Positions 12,201 to 22,881 of a DNA stretch of 64,000 bases are shown here, piece by piece (the first letter of the stretch is position 1; every line of letters begins with the position of its first letter). The stretch comes from Linepithema humile. Its lineage: Eukaryota > Arthropoda > Insecta > Hymenoptera > Formicidae. Position numbers and translations under genes: made by a program. The notes under the pieces were generated by a model. It searched no databases, was not told the DNA's origin, and was given only the letters and a program-made list of their open reading frames with translations. Where the stretch lies: positions 5,281,001 to 5,345,000 of the forward strand of contig NC_090132.1 in NCBI RefSeq assembly GCF_040581485.1, given 5' to 3'.

Positions 12201-14435
12201 CTTTATCAATTTTCCGTTGACAGATTTTTACACAGATTCCGTATCACCGCCTTTAAATTTTCCGGTATTTTGAATTTCCATCATCGGTTAAAGATTGAGT
12301 TATTTTTAGCAGTAAAATTGCAAATTATGCAAAAAAGCGCATATTTAATTTACAAGAGAGGAAAAGAATTTTTACACGTAAAATAATTTAGAAAAATGAT
12401 AAAAAAGTATATATCGCGAAATATGAATTTCGTTTACTTAATCGAGATTTATTTATTTTTTCTAAAATATTATTTGTTATTCTGAACGTAATATTATTTT
12501 CTTTTTTAATATCTAATAATTTTTTCAAAATAAGTTTAAAATGATTTATTTTTGAATAAAAGGCATTTTTGCTACGACGATATTTTATCACATTTAAGGG
12601 CACTGCACGCTCTCGCAGGTGCTTTTTCACGCGGTTATTGGAAATAAAATTTTTAATGGCTGTAGTTACGTATATAGCCGGCTTACTGCTACACGTAATT
12701 ATTTCAAATAAGAGTTTATAATTAATGTTACTTCGCTCAAGTGCTTCCACGAGAAGAAGCGAACACGATCAAATATTTCGCATACTGAAAAAATTCTGAC
12801 TGCTTCTAGACATGTACATGCATACACGGACATTTATTGTTGCTACGATCTCGTACCCAACATGATCATACTGTCACTGATTACGATTTACGCTCTTACT
12901 TGTTCGTAACATGCGCGATGTCCTGTTCACCTAATCCGACTTGATGGTAACTCTCCGTGTTTATGTTCCAGTAACACAGAAACACTGATAAAGAAAGCTA
13001 GATCTACTTTGCATATATTTTATATTGCTTAAATTTTAATTTTGCATTTTATTTAGTTAATAATTAAATCAAACTAATTTTACGCCACATCATATTGTTA
13101 TAGATTACATCGATGTTGGAATAATAAAGCTAATGTATTTGTTCAATCCATTTCAGATATTGTTTTGTCGGTTTTAATTACATTACTACTGTAATTACAC
13201 TTGCACTGTAAATTAAATTTGATATTAGTAGTTACCTTGTTTTCCTAGATTGTTGGGACGAATGTGCGGGTTTGTTAGCATCATAATTAGATAATACAGA
13301 TTCACATTGTAACAGTTCGTCGATAATATTTCATTTTAATAATTATTTATTGCATTTAAACAGTTATGTAAATATTATAAAATAATTCTAAAACAAATGA
13401 TAAATTTGATAGATTTTTTACTCTATTGCATTAATTCTAATTTATTTGATGCTTATTCAATAAAATAAATTTATTACTATGTATGTTGGAATTCTAGAAT
13501 TTTCGGATGGATAAAAAATGGATATTGTTGTAAAAAAATAAAATTATTAAAATCTCAATGAAACATTAAATATTCTAAAATTATTAATTATGATGAAAAA
13601 CCTTAATTATTTACTTGTTTTATTAAATTAAGTCTGTTGCTAAAATGCAGTTTGTCGAATGCACATATTTTTCGCATTATTCAGAGATAAAATAGCCGTA
13701 TTTTCCACGGTGCGAGCGAAGGGCGAATATTAAAAGAAGGAAATTACTGCATTGCTGCGGAGTTTGTCATTAATTGTAAGTTTAGTGCATTCATATTCCC
13801 CGCGCTTTGCTATGCGCGGCCAATAACTCACTTTTATTATTCTTTTAATAGATTGAATAAATTGAAAATCGTTGAGTTAAATATGAATGTTATTTGCAAA
13901 TAAATTTTATAATTATTAAGTGTGCAAAATAATGGAAATTTTTGGCTACATTTCTAATTGCCCGAATTTATATACATTAAAAATTGAATTGTAATTTGTT
14001 TTAAAAAAACAGGTGCTAATAACAAATAAACAACAACAATTAAAAAGTTTGTTGGATTGCTAATGGAAATGGAGTTGACTCGTGATTATTCTCTCGCTTT
14101 TCCTTTTTCATCAAACTCGTTTAATCTAAATATCCAAGTACGAAAGTTTTCTGGTATAAACTAACAAATTATCAATATCGCATACTTACGGAATATTTTC
14201 CAGTATAAAGATTTTGAATAATTAAATTACCGAATTTGCTAACAATGCGTCACGGTTCGAAAGAATTTTGTGTGAAAAGACACAAGGAACAATAAGAATT
14301 TATTTTGAGAATTCTTTTCCCTGCTTCTTCTGTCATTTATGCAAATCAAGCAATAGAAATTTTTGCCGGTTGTAAAGTGTTTCCTACAAGTGTCAAGAGA
14401 AACTGTCGAGTCACGATGTGACTCAGCATGCGTAT
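9261..14435. other. Long AT-rich noncoding region
   Basis: Over 5 kb I see no supported gene. Frames at 11093-11444 (minus) and 12388-12750 (minus, 120 codons, very Lys/Asn/Ile-rich) look compositional. A perfect DRE word, TATCGATA, sits at 11901-11908 without other promoter elements. A GC-balanced patch runs from about 11130 to 11460. Confidence 0.5.
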
Positions 14436-14475
14436 TTAGGGCGCGGAAAAGATTACCTCTCTGGGAAACGGTGCC

Positions 14476-14718
14476 GTGGATCTTCTATGTTCGAATTTTA
14501 GAAGGAGCGCCACGGGCAAGAGAAAAAGTTTGATGTTGAGTCGATCGGAGAAAGTTGCGAGCAAATCCGATGTTTCCTGCAAAGATACGAAAGTAACGAG
14601 GAAAGCAATCTGTGAGGCTTTGCAGGGATTCGACTGCTGCGAAGCGAGTGAATTCGGTTTACCGTCGCGGAAGAGGAGAATCTGCAAAATATTTCTTAGT
14701 GAAAACTTTGCGATTTAA
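14476..14718 (+). CDS. Ambiguous coding-like segment near a possible gene start
   Basis: The plus frame is lysine- and serine-rich with balanced codon use to TAA 14716-14718. No good donor was found at the end; GCGA followed by GTGAAT near 14650 is possible. On the opposite strand a frame (14687-14436) ends at a good donor, CCCAGAGAG followed by GTAATC, so the strand is uncertain. The segment lies upstream of the plus-strand exon cluster at 14.9-19.6 kb. The family is unknown. Confidence 0.25.
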   Translation: MDLLCSNFRRSATGKRKSLMLSRSEKVASKSDVSCKDTKVTRKAICEALQGFDCCEASEFGLPSRKRRICKIFLSENFAI

Positions 14719-14873
14719 ATGTTACTACATTAAATATCGTACATTGATGTACAAAAAAAACAAAATTTATTTTAATCCAAATTAATCAAATATGTGTTTT
14801 AATGAAGATTTTTTTGAATAAGAAAAAAAATAAATTTTAATTCAACATTCAATATTGCCGTAATGTTGCGCAG

Positions 14874-15118
14874 CTTTAGCAATTCTGCAATGCCATGTCT
14901 TTGATTTCAATAAAATGATAACTAAAGATAGCTTACTCAGAATGTCAGTTGTCAATTCAAACCTGTCGCCGCAAGACAAAAACGAATTGCTTAAACAACT
15001 CGACGATAAATATCACTTCGAGATATTTATTTCGTACAAGTTGTGGGTCATCAATCGTCATCCACGTAGACGTAACATCGGCGTGATTTTCGAATATGAA
15101 CGCAAATGCCGATGCTAA
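14874..15118 (+). CDS. Probable exon with a degenerate EF-hand-like segment
   Basis: After an acceptor-like GCGCAG (ending 14873) the plus frame reads about 81 codons to TAA at 15116-15118. It contains VFDFNK-MITKDSLLRM followed by LSPQDKNELLKQLDD. This resembles one EF-hand loop and helix with the usual DxNxDG loop shortened, and then a charged helix. The first 60 or so codons look coding; the last 20 may be intron read-through, with candidate donors at GTACAAG or GTAACA. It may belong to the gene ending at 19.63 kb. The EF-hand reading is inference from pattern alone. Confidence 0.35.
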
Positions 15119-15631
15119 CGCAAACCCGGGAGAAATTCGCTACATCGAGAGCCGTAGCTTCTATTCGAACGCGTGGCTGCAGCGATGTACATGATGCGCG
15201 CATCCATCCGTAAATGGTCTCTCTATCAATCGTTGTCGATATGACGTTTCGCTGTAGGTTTTGTGCGATATTTCTCACCGATAAACTCGTGAATAACTTT
15301 TCCAAGTCCCGTGACTGACATGTTGACCTCGGGCTGTCTAATCTCGTGAATTTCTTTTTAAATTTTGTACTATTTATTTTATTTACTCTCGTTATGTCAA
15401 AAGGTTTACATTTACAGTAATATTTACTTGTTGGTGTTTTTCAGATCTGGAACACTTTAAAAAAGATTTATTCTTACAACATAAAAAAACTGACATGATG
15501 TTACATTTTCCTTTCAATAATGCATTATTTGTAGTTTATTTTGCCAAGCAAAATTTCTCTCGGTTAAGAAGTTTGCCTCGTAGTGTGCCATTCAACGTAT
15601 GTATGCGCGCGAGTTTCATTTCCGGTTTCAG

Positions 15632-15852
15632 AGTGCCCCGCGGAGTTGAGTGAGCTGCACGACTATCTCGAGTCTCGCGATTCGGATCATCGCGAGTGGA
15701 GCGAGGATTTTCAAAAGGATGAAACGGATTATCGGGAGTGGTACAATGTGGAAAAGAGTAAAATGCTATTGCATTGTGAAACTCTGTTGTCAAGCAAGAG
15801 CCATGAAGATCAAGATCCTAACACTAGGGATTCACTCTTAGCTCATGAATAA
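15632..15852 (+). CDS. Probable exon, acidic coiled-coil-like
   Basis: A good acceptor (TTTCCGGTTTCAG, ending 15631) opens 73 codons to TAA at 15850-15852. The peptide is very rich in Glu, Asp and Lys with spaced Trp and Leu (ELHDYLESRD, then EWSEDFQKDE and EWYNVEKSK), typical of a long charged helix. It either ends a transcript or leaves through a weak internal donor such as AAGA followed by GTAAAA. No family is recognised. It sits on the same strand as the exon set at 17.7-19.6 kb, and both look helical. Confidence 0.4.
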
Positions 15853-17011
15853 TAAGTACAGACTTAATATATTCCGTCTAAAATCATTTGGTTAGCAATA
15901 ACGGTAACAGTAAAAGGAAAAGTTCCAATTTGCTGTGATGCTTTCTTACAATACAATGTTAGGTACTATAGAATTTAATAAGCTGACGGGGGTTCAGACT
16001 TTTATCGTTGTTTACACGTGGAACGTGATTGCAGCTTTTATGTATGCAACAACAACAACATTTAGAGTTTATTTTTTGAGGTTTAATAGTTTATTGTATG
16101 AGAAAAATTATATGTAGTGACAAAGAGAGAGAGAGAGAGAGAAAGAGAGATGTAAATATGATTTTGGATTCCATATCTAAAGTTAAGCGATAATAACTTT
16201 TGATTCTTTAAAATAAAAGACAGATCAGTAATAAAACTCCAGCATTACGATGCTAGTAAATATCTTCCAATATATCTATTTGTATACATGTATTATAAAA
16301 TCATATATTTACATATCCAGTTATAGAGTTCATTGCTCGGATAAATAAAACAAGTTTAAAACTTTGTAAGTAAAATAATAGTCTGAAATAAATTTTTTAG
16401 ACACACAGAAAATTGCCAGCAGAAAGTTTAATTCAAGAAGTATTTCTGTTTCATTAAAACTTTTTCATTGCATGTCGCTTTCGACGCCGACATCCTGAAA
16501 GCAAATGAGCAGTCGTTATCGAGATCGACCGTGAATTCTCGCGAGTTCGAGGTTGTTGGCGCCCGGTAGAGCCGAAATAATATTCTATCGATCGTGCGTA
16601 ATTCACAGTCACTTAACACAATTTGTAGGGTTATCGCTCGAGAGCTTTATCCTATTATCACCTTATCTGGCTCGCACTACTTCGTGTTCGTTAAGTGTAC
16701 GAATCTCAGAATTTATCTGCTGCGAACGTTTGATAAGACCGTATTTTCACACAGACTTATTACTGTATTCGTGCGCTTACTTTTAAGATCTCAAATATGC
16801 ATATTTAATAATGACTGTTGTTTGAAAAACATTTGTGAAGTTACTATATTTATCGCTAAAAGCATTTTGTAATTAACTGTTTTTTTATGCTGCGAAAGCG
16901 GTGCGCGTATATATTTTCAATCAAAGCCAATTTCGTTCAAAGTCGGTCCAACTATTGGCGGGCAATCTTGCAGTTACTTTTCCGGCAATTTCCGCTCAAT
17001 CGCCACCTTAC
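15853..17011. other. Noncoding, likely intronic
   Basis: Frames at 16553-16872 (plus) have poor coding character. The stretch contains a GA microsatellite and is otherwise AT-rich. If the flanking plus exons belong together, it is intronic. Confidence 0.45.
16122..16150 (+). repeat. GA microsatellite
   Basis: A run of AG dinucleotides is interrupted once by an extra A near 16142. Confidence 0.95.
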
Positions 17012-17138
17012 CTGTACCGTCGAGAAACTGCAGAATAGGTAAACTCACAACGTCCTCGCGCGCTATTGCAGACGTAATTGAGCGAAGCGATTGCGGTAAC
17101 ATTTCCCGCAATTTCCGTCTAATCGCCGCCTTGCCAAA
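16982..17138. repeat. Two-copy direct repeat, 123-bp period
   Basis: CGGCAATTTCCGCTCAATCG at about 16983 recurs as CGCAATTTCCGTCTAATCG at about 17106, with similar flanks (TTGCAGTTAC and TTGCGGTAAC upstream). In the minus frame the copies read GKVAIERKLPEK and GKAAIRRKLREM, 41 codons apart. Confidence 0.75.
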
Positions 17139-17174
17139 AAGGCAGCAACAAACTACGAAAGGCGGTCGCATAAG
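17012..17174 (-). CDS. Candidate minus-strand internal exon
   Basis: On the minus strand a strong acceptor (TTTGCCCCCTTTGCTGCAG, just above 17174) opens a 163-base frame. It ends at a near-consensus donor, GGTACAG followed by GTAAGG, with one base left over. The peptide of about 54 residues has a hydrophobic, cysteine-rich start (VVCCCLFGK) and a basic helix. The second copy of the 123-bp repeat begins exactly at the donor. No family is recognised and no neighbouring minus exon was found. It would lie opposite the plus-strand gene, within an intron. Confidence 0.3.
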
Positions 17175-17710
17175 CTGCAGCAAAGGGGGCAAACGATTGA
17201 ATCGATTGAGAGAACTTTCTTGGTAACTTCTGTTTGCCGCATTTGTTGCGAATTTAATCTCTTGTTGTAAAGCATCGAAGTTCCACCAACGTGTCGTGTT
17301 TCACTCTGTTGTAACGCGACTGAAATATCTAACTATCAGTGCTTGTACATTGGAATTTATTTTAAAAAGTATGAAGAAACAATTGTTATCAGTTTTTTAT
17401 ATAAATATCTTAAATATCTCAAAGATATTATTAGCGACAAATTTGTGATTGCTAGACGTAAAACAAAATATAAATGCATTGTCATGATGCTATATATTTA
17501 TATTAAAAAATGTGAAGCGTGCATTTAATTGTCATTACTAAGTGTATCTGCTAAAAGCAATCATTAACTATAAATTCTCGATTTTTATATAAAACTACGC
17601 GCTGTTCCGGAATCTCATATTGTATGGATATAGTATTCATTTGATCATCTGCGAATATGTCCGTTTATCGTTCCTCCTTAACTCTTGTGCTTTTGTTTTC
17701 TGGAAAAAAG

Positions 17711-19632
17711 CTCGAGCTTGGAACTCGAGAAGATACGATCGCTCTCCAGCGATTCTTATTTCTTCCCCGTGATTTCCATCGATTTATCTCAGACCTAAAA
17801 GAATCACAGAGACTTGATCGCATGTTTTCTCTCCTTCACAATCGCTTTGTTCAAATTTCTTGGGCTCATATAACCGTATGCTGAGATCGAAGTTCTTCTA
17901 TGCTACTAGTGAGAATGCCGAATGTATTGCTGCTGTATTTGTTATCCAGAAATTGCTTGTCAAATTTTTCTTTACTATTTTTTGAAATATGTTTCTTTTA
18001 AATATATCCACTATTACTTTAACAAAAAATGTCATTAAATTTCAAGCAATTAACTGTCTATAAATAAATTGTTTAGATATTATTATTAATAATAAGTATT
18101 GGTGTAGTACATTGAATATGATATTGATATTTAAAGAGCAATCATGTTAGAATACTTGTATTACTATTTTCTATAATATACGCAAAACATTTATGTGCAA
18201 AGAATCATTTATATATGTTATGATTTTCGTTATGAATAATTTTCGTTATTTTACGCATTGTTAGAATTTATGAGAATTTCTACATTACAGAATGTTTAAT
18301 ATCGAAATATTGGAATTCTAAATTTAATATATTGGATTGACGTATATTGGTTTGCGTTATCAATTCTAGAAATGTGAATTACAAATTTTAATAAAATTCG
18401 AATTTTTTGCGACAGACAGATTTTGGGAAATTCGATCTGCATGCAAAGACCGAAGAGTTATTAAAGCGACAAAGCATCGCGAAAGCTCGCAGGTATTTGC
18501 GAGAATCCAAGGATCAGATTTCACAGAGCGTAAAACAAGTTTTGGATGCCGATGTCGATTTCGATTTGATCATTTGCATGCTGGTGCTTTGGGCGTTGTG
18601 TGAACAGGTGCTTCTGACAATGGCTTGCGTAAATACTGGAATTGACATTCGCACTTTTGTCAATATGACCATTATTTAGGCATTAGCTGACCTACAAGTT
18701 TTGAATCCAGATATGCTGAATGTACAGAAAGGTCTTATCTTCAACAATTGGATTTCGACATTGACGGTATATAATTTAAACACAAATTTTTTTTCATTTT
18801 TATTGAATTACATTTATTCAATTTTAATAACTCCTATTTAAAAATTAGAGACAGAAAATTTTAGGTTTGTCGCTATAAAATTATAATTTTAATATAATCA
18901 ATATATTTTGTGAGAGTTTTGAATTTATTATAAAAATTATAAACCACAACAAAACTGCTATTGTTGTAATAACATTTTTGCAATATAAAAAATATCTATT
19001 TTTAAGACATTTATAACAAATCGTACATGTATGTACACATATTTTTCAAATCAAAATTGAACGTTTACAGAATAATTATCCAACTAGTTTTATTTATTAC
19101 ATGCATCATAGTTTGTTACGCAAGTGATCAAAACTACAGAGATCGCATTACATGAATTTGAAGTGCATTTGGAAGGTATCTCGAAAACTGACCCGAAACA
19201 ACAACAACGCATTATGTGTAAAACTTTTCACGCGATAATACATTATTTATAAGTTTGAGTATTCATCGTAAATTCGTCAGCGTGTTTGAGAAGCCGCGGC
19301 ATAGTCGTCCTTTCGAAACTCTGAAGAGTCCTCTTCGAGGTGCATCTCTCGAAGTTCGATCCGCACGTTCTTGGCGCTATTGCATTGCTGTTTGCCGTCG
19401 ACGCTGGTCAGTCTGGCGCACCAGAAGGGCGTTGTCAAATTTTACTTCAATGAAAAGGAGCGGATCAACGAAAGATTGCCGAATCCGTTTCAATACGTAA
19501 AATCTGCCTATGCACCGGATCTTACATGCTTCCATTTTAGAGGTATTGGATAAGGCTTATGCGGCTTACAAGAGAAAATTCAAGTTCCTGTTCAGAAGAA
19601 TCGATCAAAACGACGAGCTTTTCAGCGTGTAA
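17711..19632 (+). CDS. 3' end of a multi-exon gene, helical protein of unknown family
   Basis: Six exons fit one reading frame: 17711-17875, 18416-18607, 18680-18766, 19112-19175, 19329-19406 and 19541-19632 (TAA at 19630). Intron phases are 0, 0, 0, 1, 1. Acceptors include CATTATTTAG and a pyrimidine-rich TTCCATTTTAG; donors include ACAG|GTGCTT and GGAAG|GTATCT. The second intron is only 72 bases. Together they encode about 225 residues, mostly predicted helix (LLKRQSIAKARRYLRESKDQ, then a hydrophobic LIICMLVLWAL) with a basic tail (AYKRKFKFLFRR). The last two introns are the least certain: exon 4 could read on to TAA at 19250, and the frame 19323-19553 offers an alternative. Upstream exons may be the pieces at 14.9 and 15.6 kb. 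I do not recognise the family. A decayed gene is a possible alternative. Confidence 0.5.
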
Positions 19633-19644
19633 AAAAAGAACAAA

Positions 19645-19650
19645 AATAAA
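19645..19650 (+). terminator. Polyadenylation signal AATAAA
   Basis: It lies 13 bases after the stop codon of the gene ending at 19632 and supports a transcript end here. The word is common in AT-rich DNA, so this is supporting evidence and not proof. Confidence 0.45.
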
Positions 19651-20414
19651 ATATTATATTTTATTTAATATTTAAGATTGAAGTTACTTTAACAAATTGC
19701 CATTTAATAAAACACAAGGAACTGAAGAATTTATTTTAAAAAGGTAATTTTAAAATGGATTTTTTAGAAAATGAAAATTAAAAGCATTATGAAACATATA
19801 AAGAATTGTACGTTTCAATTTTAATTCTTGAAAATAAATTGAAAGATAGGCAGTGAAAAATGAAATTGTACAAATAATACGTTTCACATTTTCTCTATGT
19901 TTCATCGTAAGATTTCTTAATCAATGTATGAAAAATGCCTTGATTTTAAATTTAAGCAATTTTTTTAAAAATGTAAAATTTTTTTATAACTTGATTAACT
20001 TTTGCCTAATAAAAAATAAAAAATAATAAAAAATAAAAATTAAAAGAAAATGTAACATACCATTTTACGAATTAATGCAGGAATAATTAAACGAGAATTT
20101 ATTATACAAAAGAATGGTTGGTTATAAAACAGTATTATTTTGATTAATTCCAGCTATTGTAATTCAGGTATAAAAAGCCATAAATATTTCGCTACTGAGA
20201 GGAATTTTGCTGTGTGAACTCTGCACTAATTTACGATCGTCGGCCACCTTCCGTGCATCGATGAAATTTTGATGATCCGCAATTTCAATTCGTGAAATTC
20301 ACTGTTACAGTCAGACGACCACATTGAGTGTGCAGCAGTTAATTAATTCAATGAAATTGATTTTGTGGTATTAATTACATTACTAATTAATCCAACGGTC
20401 CTTTTCATTTAAAG
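19651..20414. other. AT-rich noncoding DNA
   Basis: The stretch is A- and T-rich with simple AAAAT-type runs near 20010-20050. No gene is seen. Confidence 0.6.
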
Positions 20415-20763
20415 CCTCTTTGCGAAATTCGCCAAGTAACCAATCGAAATTACTGGAGTATAAAGTCAGGTTTATCAAAGTATATTGCGCGTTATCCAGT
20501 GAAATTGCACGGCATTTTCAATGCGCAGAGGGAAAGCGGTCGGGCACGGCAATCACGTCTATATTATCGTTCGATCACGCGGAAAAGCGTAGCGCGTGCT
20601 TCACCACTGTGGCGTCTGAAAGTTCCCAGGTGCGCTCGGACTCTTCCACAAAGGACTTTGGCTCTCTCGCACGCGATCGATGCACGGGATCAGAAGCTGG
20701 CGCACCTGAGGGTTGTCGCTGGAAGGAGAACATAAACCGGCCGCGACGGCGAATATTGTACAG
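20415..20763 (+). CDS. Candidate exon in a GC-rich patch, strand uncertain
   Basis: A pyrimidine-rich acceptor (CCTTTTCATTTAAAG, ending 20414) opens 115 codons ending at a good donor, TGTACAG followed by GTAACG; an alternative donor, TCCCAG|GTGCGC, lies inside. On the minus strand an acceptor CTCCTTCCAG opens a 50-codon frame ending at a stop near 20575, so either strand could be coding. The peptide is basic and Ser-rich with no recognised domain. Confidence 0.28.
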
Positions 20764-22640
20764 GTAACGCGCCATGTAAAGAAAGAAGAGAAGCGACATT
20801 GTTCACTGGACGTTTAATGGACTTTTCGCCTCGCGGCGACTTGCCGTTTGCGTCGACTGCTGATTCAGCGTAGAAATTACGTCAGCTTTTTCGAAAGGAT
20901 GAAGCACATGCGGAAGTACGGAAGTGCCACGCCTTTCTCTTCCTTTTCGTGGCGTCTACCAGTTTACAGCGGCAAGTTCCAGCTTTTCTTTTGTAGTATA
21001 TGTATGTTACGCATTTCATAGAAACGCATAACGACGAATCACAGAACACGCTAATGGAAATCTAAAGCAATCTGTCTGTAATATTTGTGATAAATGATCA
21101 TATACATCATAAATGCAGTCTAAGACCGTTACGCATTTGTAGATATAAATGTATAGCACATAATTAGAAGAAAAAGAAGATAAAAAAAGAAAAAGAAAAG
21201 AGAAAAAGAAGAAACAATTCTCTTAGAACATTTCAAAAAATGACAAGATATATTATTTGATGTATTTATTTAAATGTATCATTTAAAATCTTCGAAAATA
21301 ATACATATGCTCTAAATGCAAAATTATCTTTTCTTTATAAAAGTTTGTGGAAGAACTGTGGCTCTATTTACTGTTTAAAGTCGTACTTTTAATAATTTAA
21401 ATACATATAATTTTTATATTCTTAATATTTTTATTATTTGTCAACACTTAGAAATTGTGAATTATTATTATCAATACTTAGAAAAGAAAAGACTATTATT
21501 AATGTGTTTTCGACTTTGTGACGTTCTTATTAAATCTGCTGCTAATAAGAACTACTTATACATAGTACACGCATTCGACTAATTCTACATTTGCGTAATG
21601 AACATCATTAGTTTGCCAGGAATTAGAATTAACGCAATTTCTGGCGCGAAGATGAAGTACTCAGAGCGAGAGGTATAGGCACTCAGAAGTTAATGCAACT
21701 TTTACGATCTATTTCGCTCGTCGCAGTCGCCGGAAGCGAAAACCGCGAAGGCTTTTTTTTCACCGAGCACGATGACTGGGGCCTTCAATTTTCCATGTCG
21801 CGGAAATCGCATTTGCGTCGCCGGCACTTTCGATATCCCTCCTTTAACACGGCGCCCATTAATTGCTTAAAAGCCTCGGATTACTGCGCCCCGTTAAGAA
21901 CTGAAATATGATTATCGAGTGGTAATTAACGACCCCGGGAGTACGTTATCATGAATTACTCATGTATTATGAACAGCAAATAAGTTCAAATACGGTTAAA
22001 GTTGTTAGTAGCGATGTTGGCGGATGTGCAATATACATTAAAATTATTTTCTTTTAAATTTTATTCAGTGAATATTTGAGTGAAATCGCAATCTTTCTGG
22101 CGCAGAATGTTTGCGAGACACATATTCTGTGAATAATACTTCACTGATAATGAGTAATGATTACGTTTACTCGATTTTATAAAGAAAATTTGTTCTTCTA
22201 ATATTTTATATAAATTTTACTTTAATTTATATCAATTTCTTAAATGTTTCTACAGTTGTTACTTGCAAATTTCGGTAAATTAAATATTTTAGTACAAGTA
22301 ATATAGATACTTAGGACGTTGATCTAATGAATAAATATTTATCTAATACAAATGTCCTACAGGCGATCGCGGTTCATCGTCGGGAAAGGAAAATATCCGC
22401 GGGAACTACGCCCAGAGGGGTTTAAATATTCGCAATACCAGGGTTAACTACACGCGTCCGTATCCTCTATTCATTATCCTGTTACCCCCCCGAACAATAC
22501 ATAAGCTCGACATTGTCACGCTGATTACTCGGAAGCCGGTAATAACACCGTATACAATACCGAACTCGCAGAGCCGGTCGAATCAATGCCGGGGCACTCT
22601 TGCGAGCCCACCACCAGGCTGTCCTCGAAGCTGATAAATA
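20764..22640. other. Noncoding with purine-rich run and GC patches
   Basis: A purine-rich low-complexity run (AAG/GAAA words) occupies about 21168-21215. A CpG patch at 21640-21930 holds a 72-codon plus frame without splice support. A further CpG-rich patch starts at about 22360. No gene is called. Confidence 0.5.
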
Positions 22641-22652
22641 TTCATGACTCAC

Positions 22653-22721
22653 CGTGGTTGGCACGATTTCCTCGTCGTAAAACGGCCGGATGACGCGAGC
22701 GAATCCGTGCGACAGTTCCAT
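22653..22721 (-). CDS. Candidate first coding exon, minus strand
   Basis: On the minus strand an ATG at 22721-22719, preceded in frame by TGA seven codons earlier, opens exactly 23 codons. They end at a textbook donor, ACCACG followed by GTGAGT, in phase 0. The peptide (MELSHGFARVIRP, then FYDEEIVPTT) has balanced composition and looks coding. It lies in a CpG-rich patch (22360-22880), as expected for a gene start. No downstream exon was identified toward lower coordinates, and I do not recognise the protein. Confidence 0.4.
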
Positions 22722-22881
22722 CGTTCCGCGTCGCGATAATCACGTCCAGTAATGCCGCGCACGCTTAAATCGTTGAACGCGTCGTAATTGAGCCCTCGTT
22801 TCTCACGGAATGGAACGGGATTTTTGAACGAATTAAACGTTCACGGCACACGGTACTCGGATGCAGTTAACACCGCTCCGC

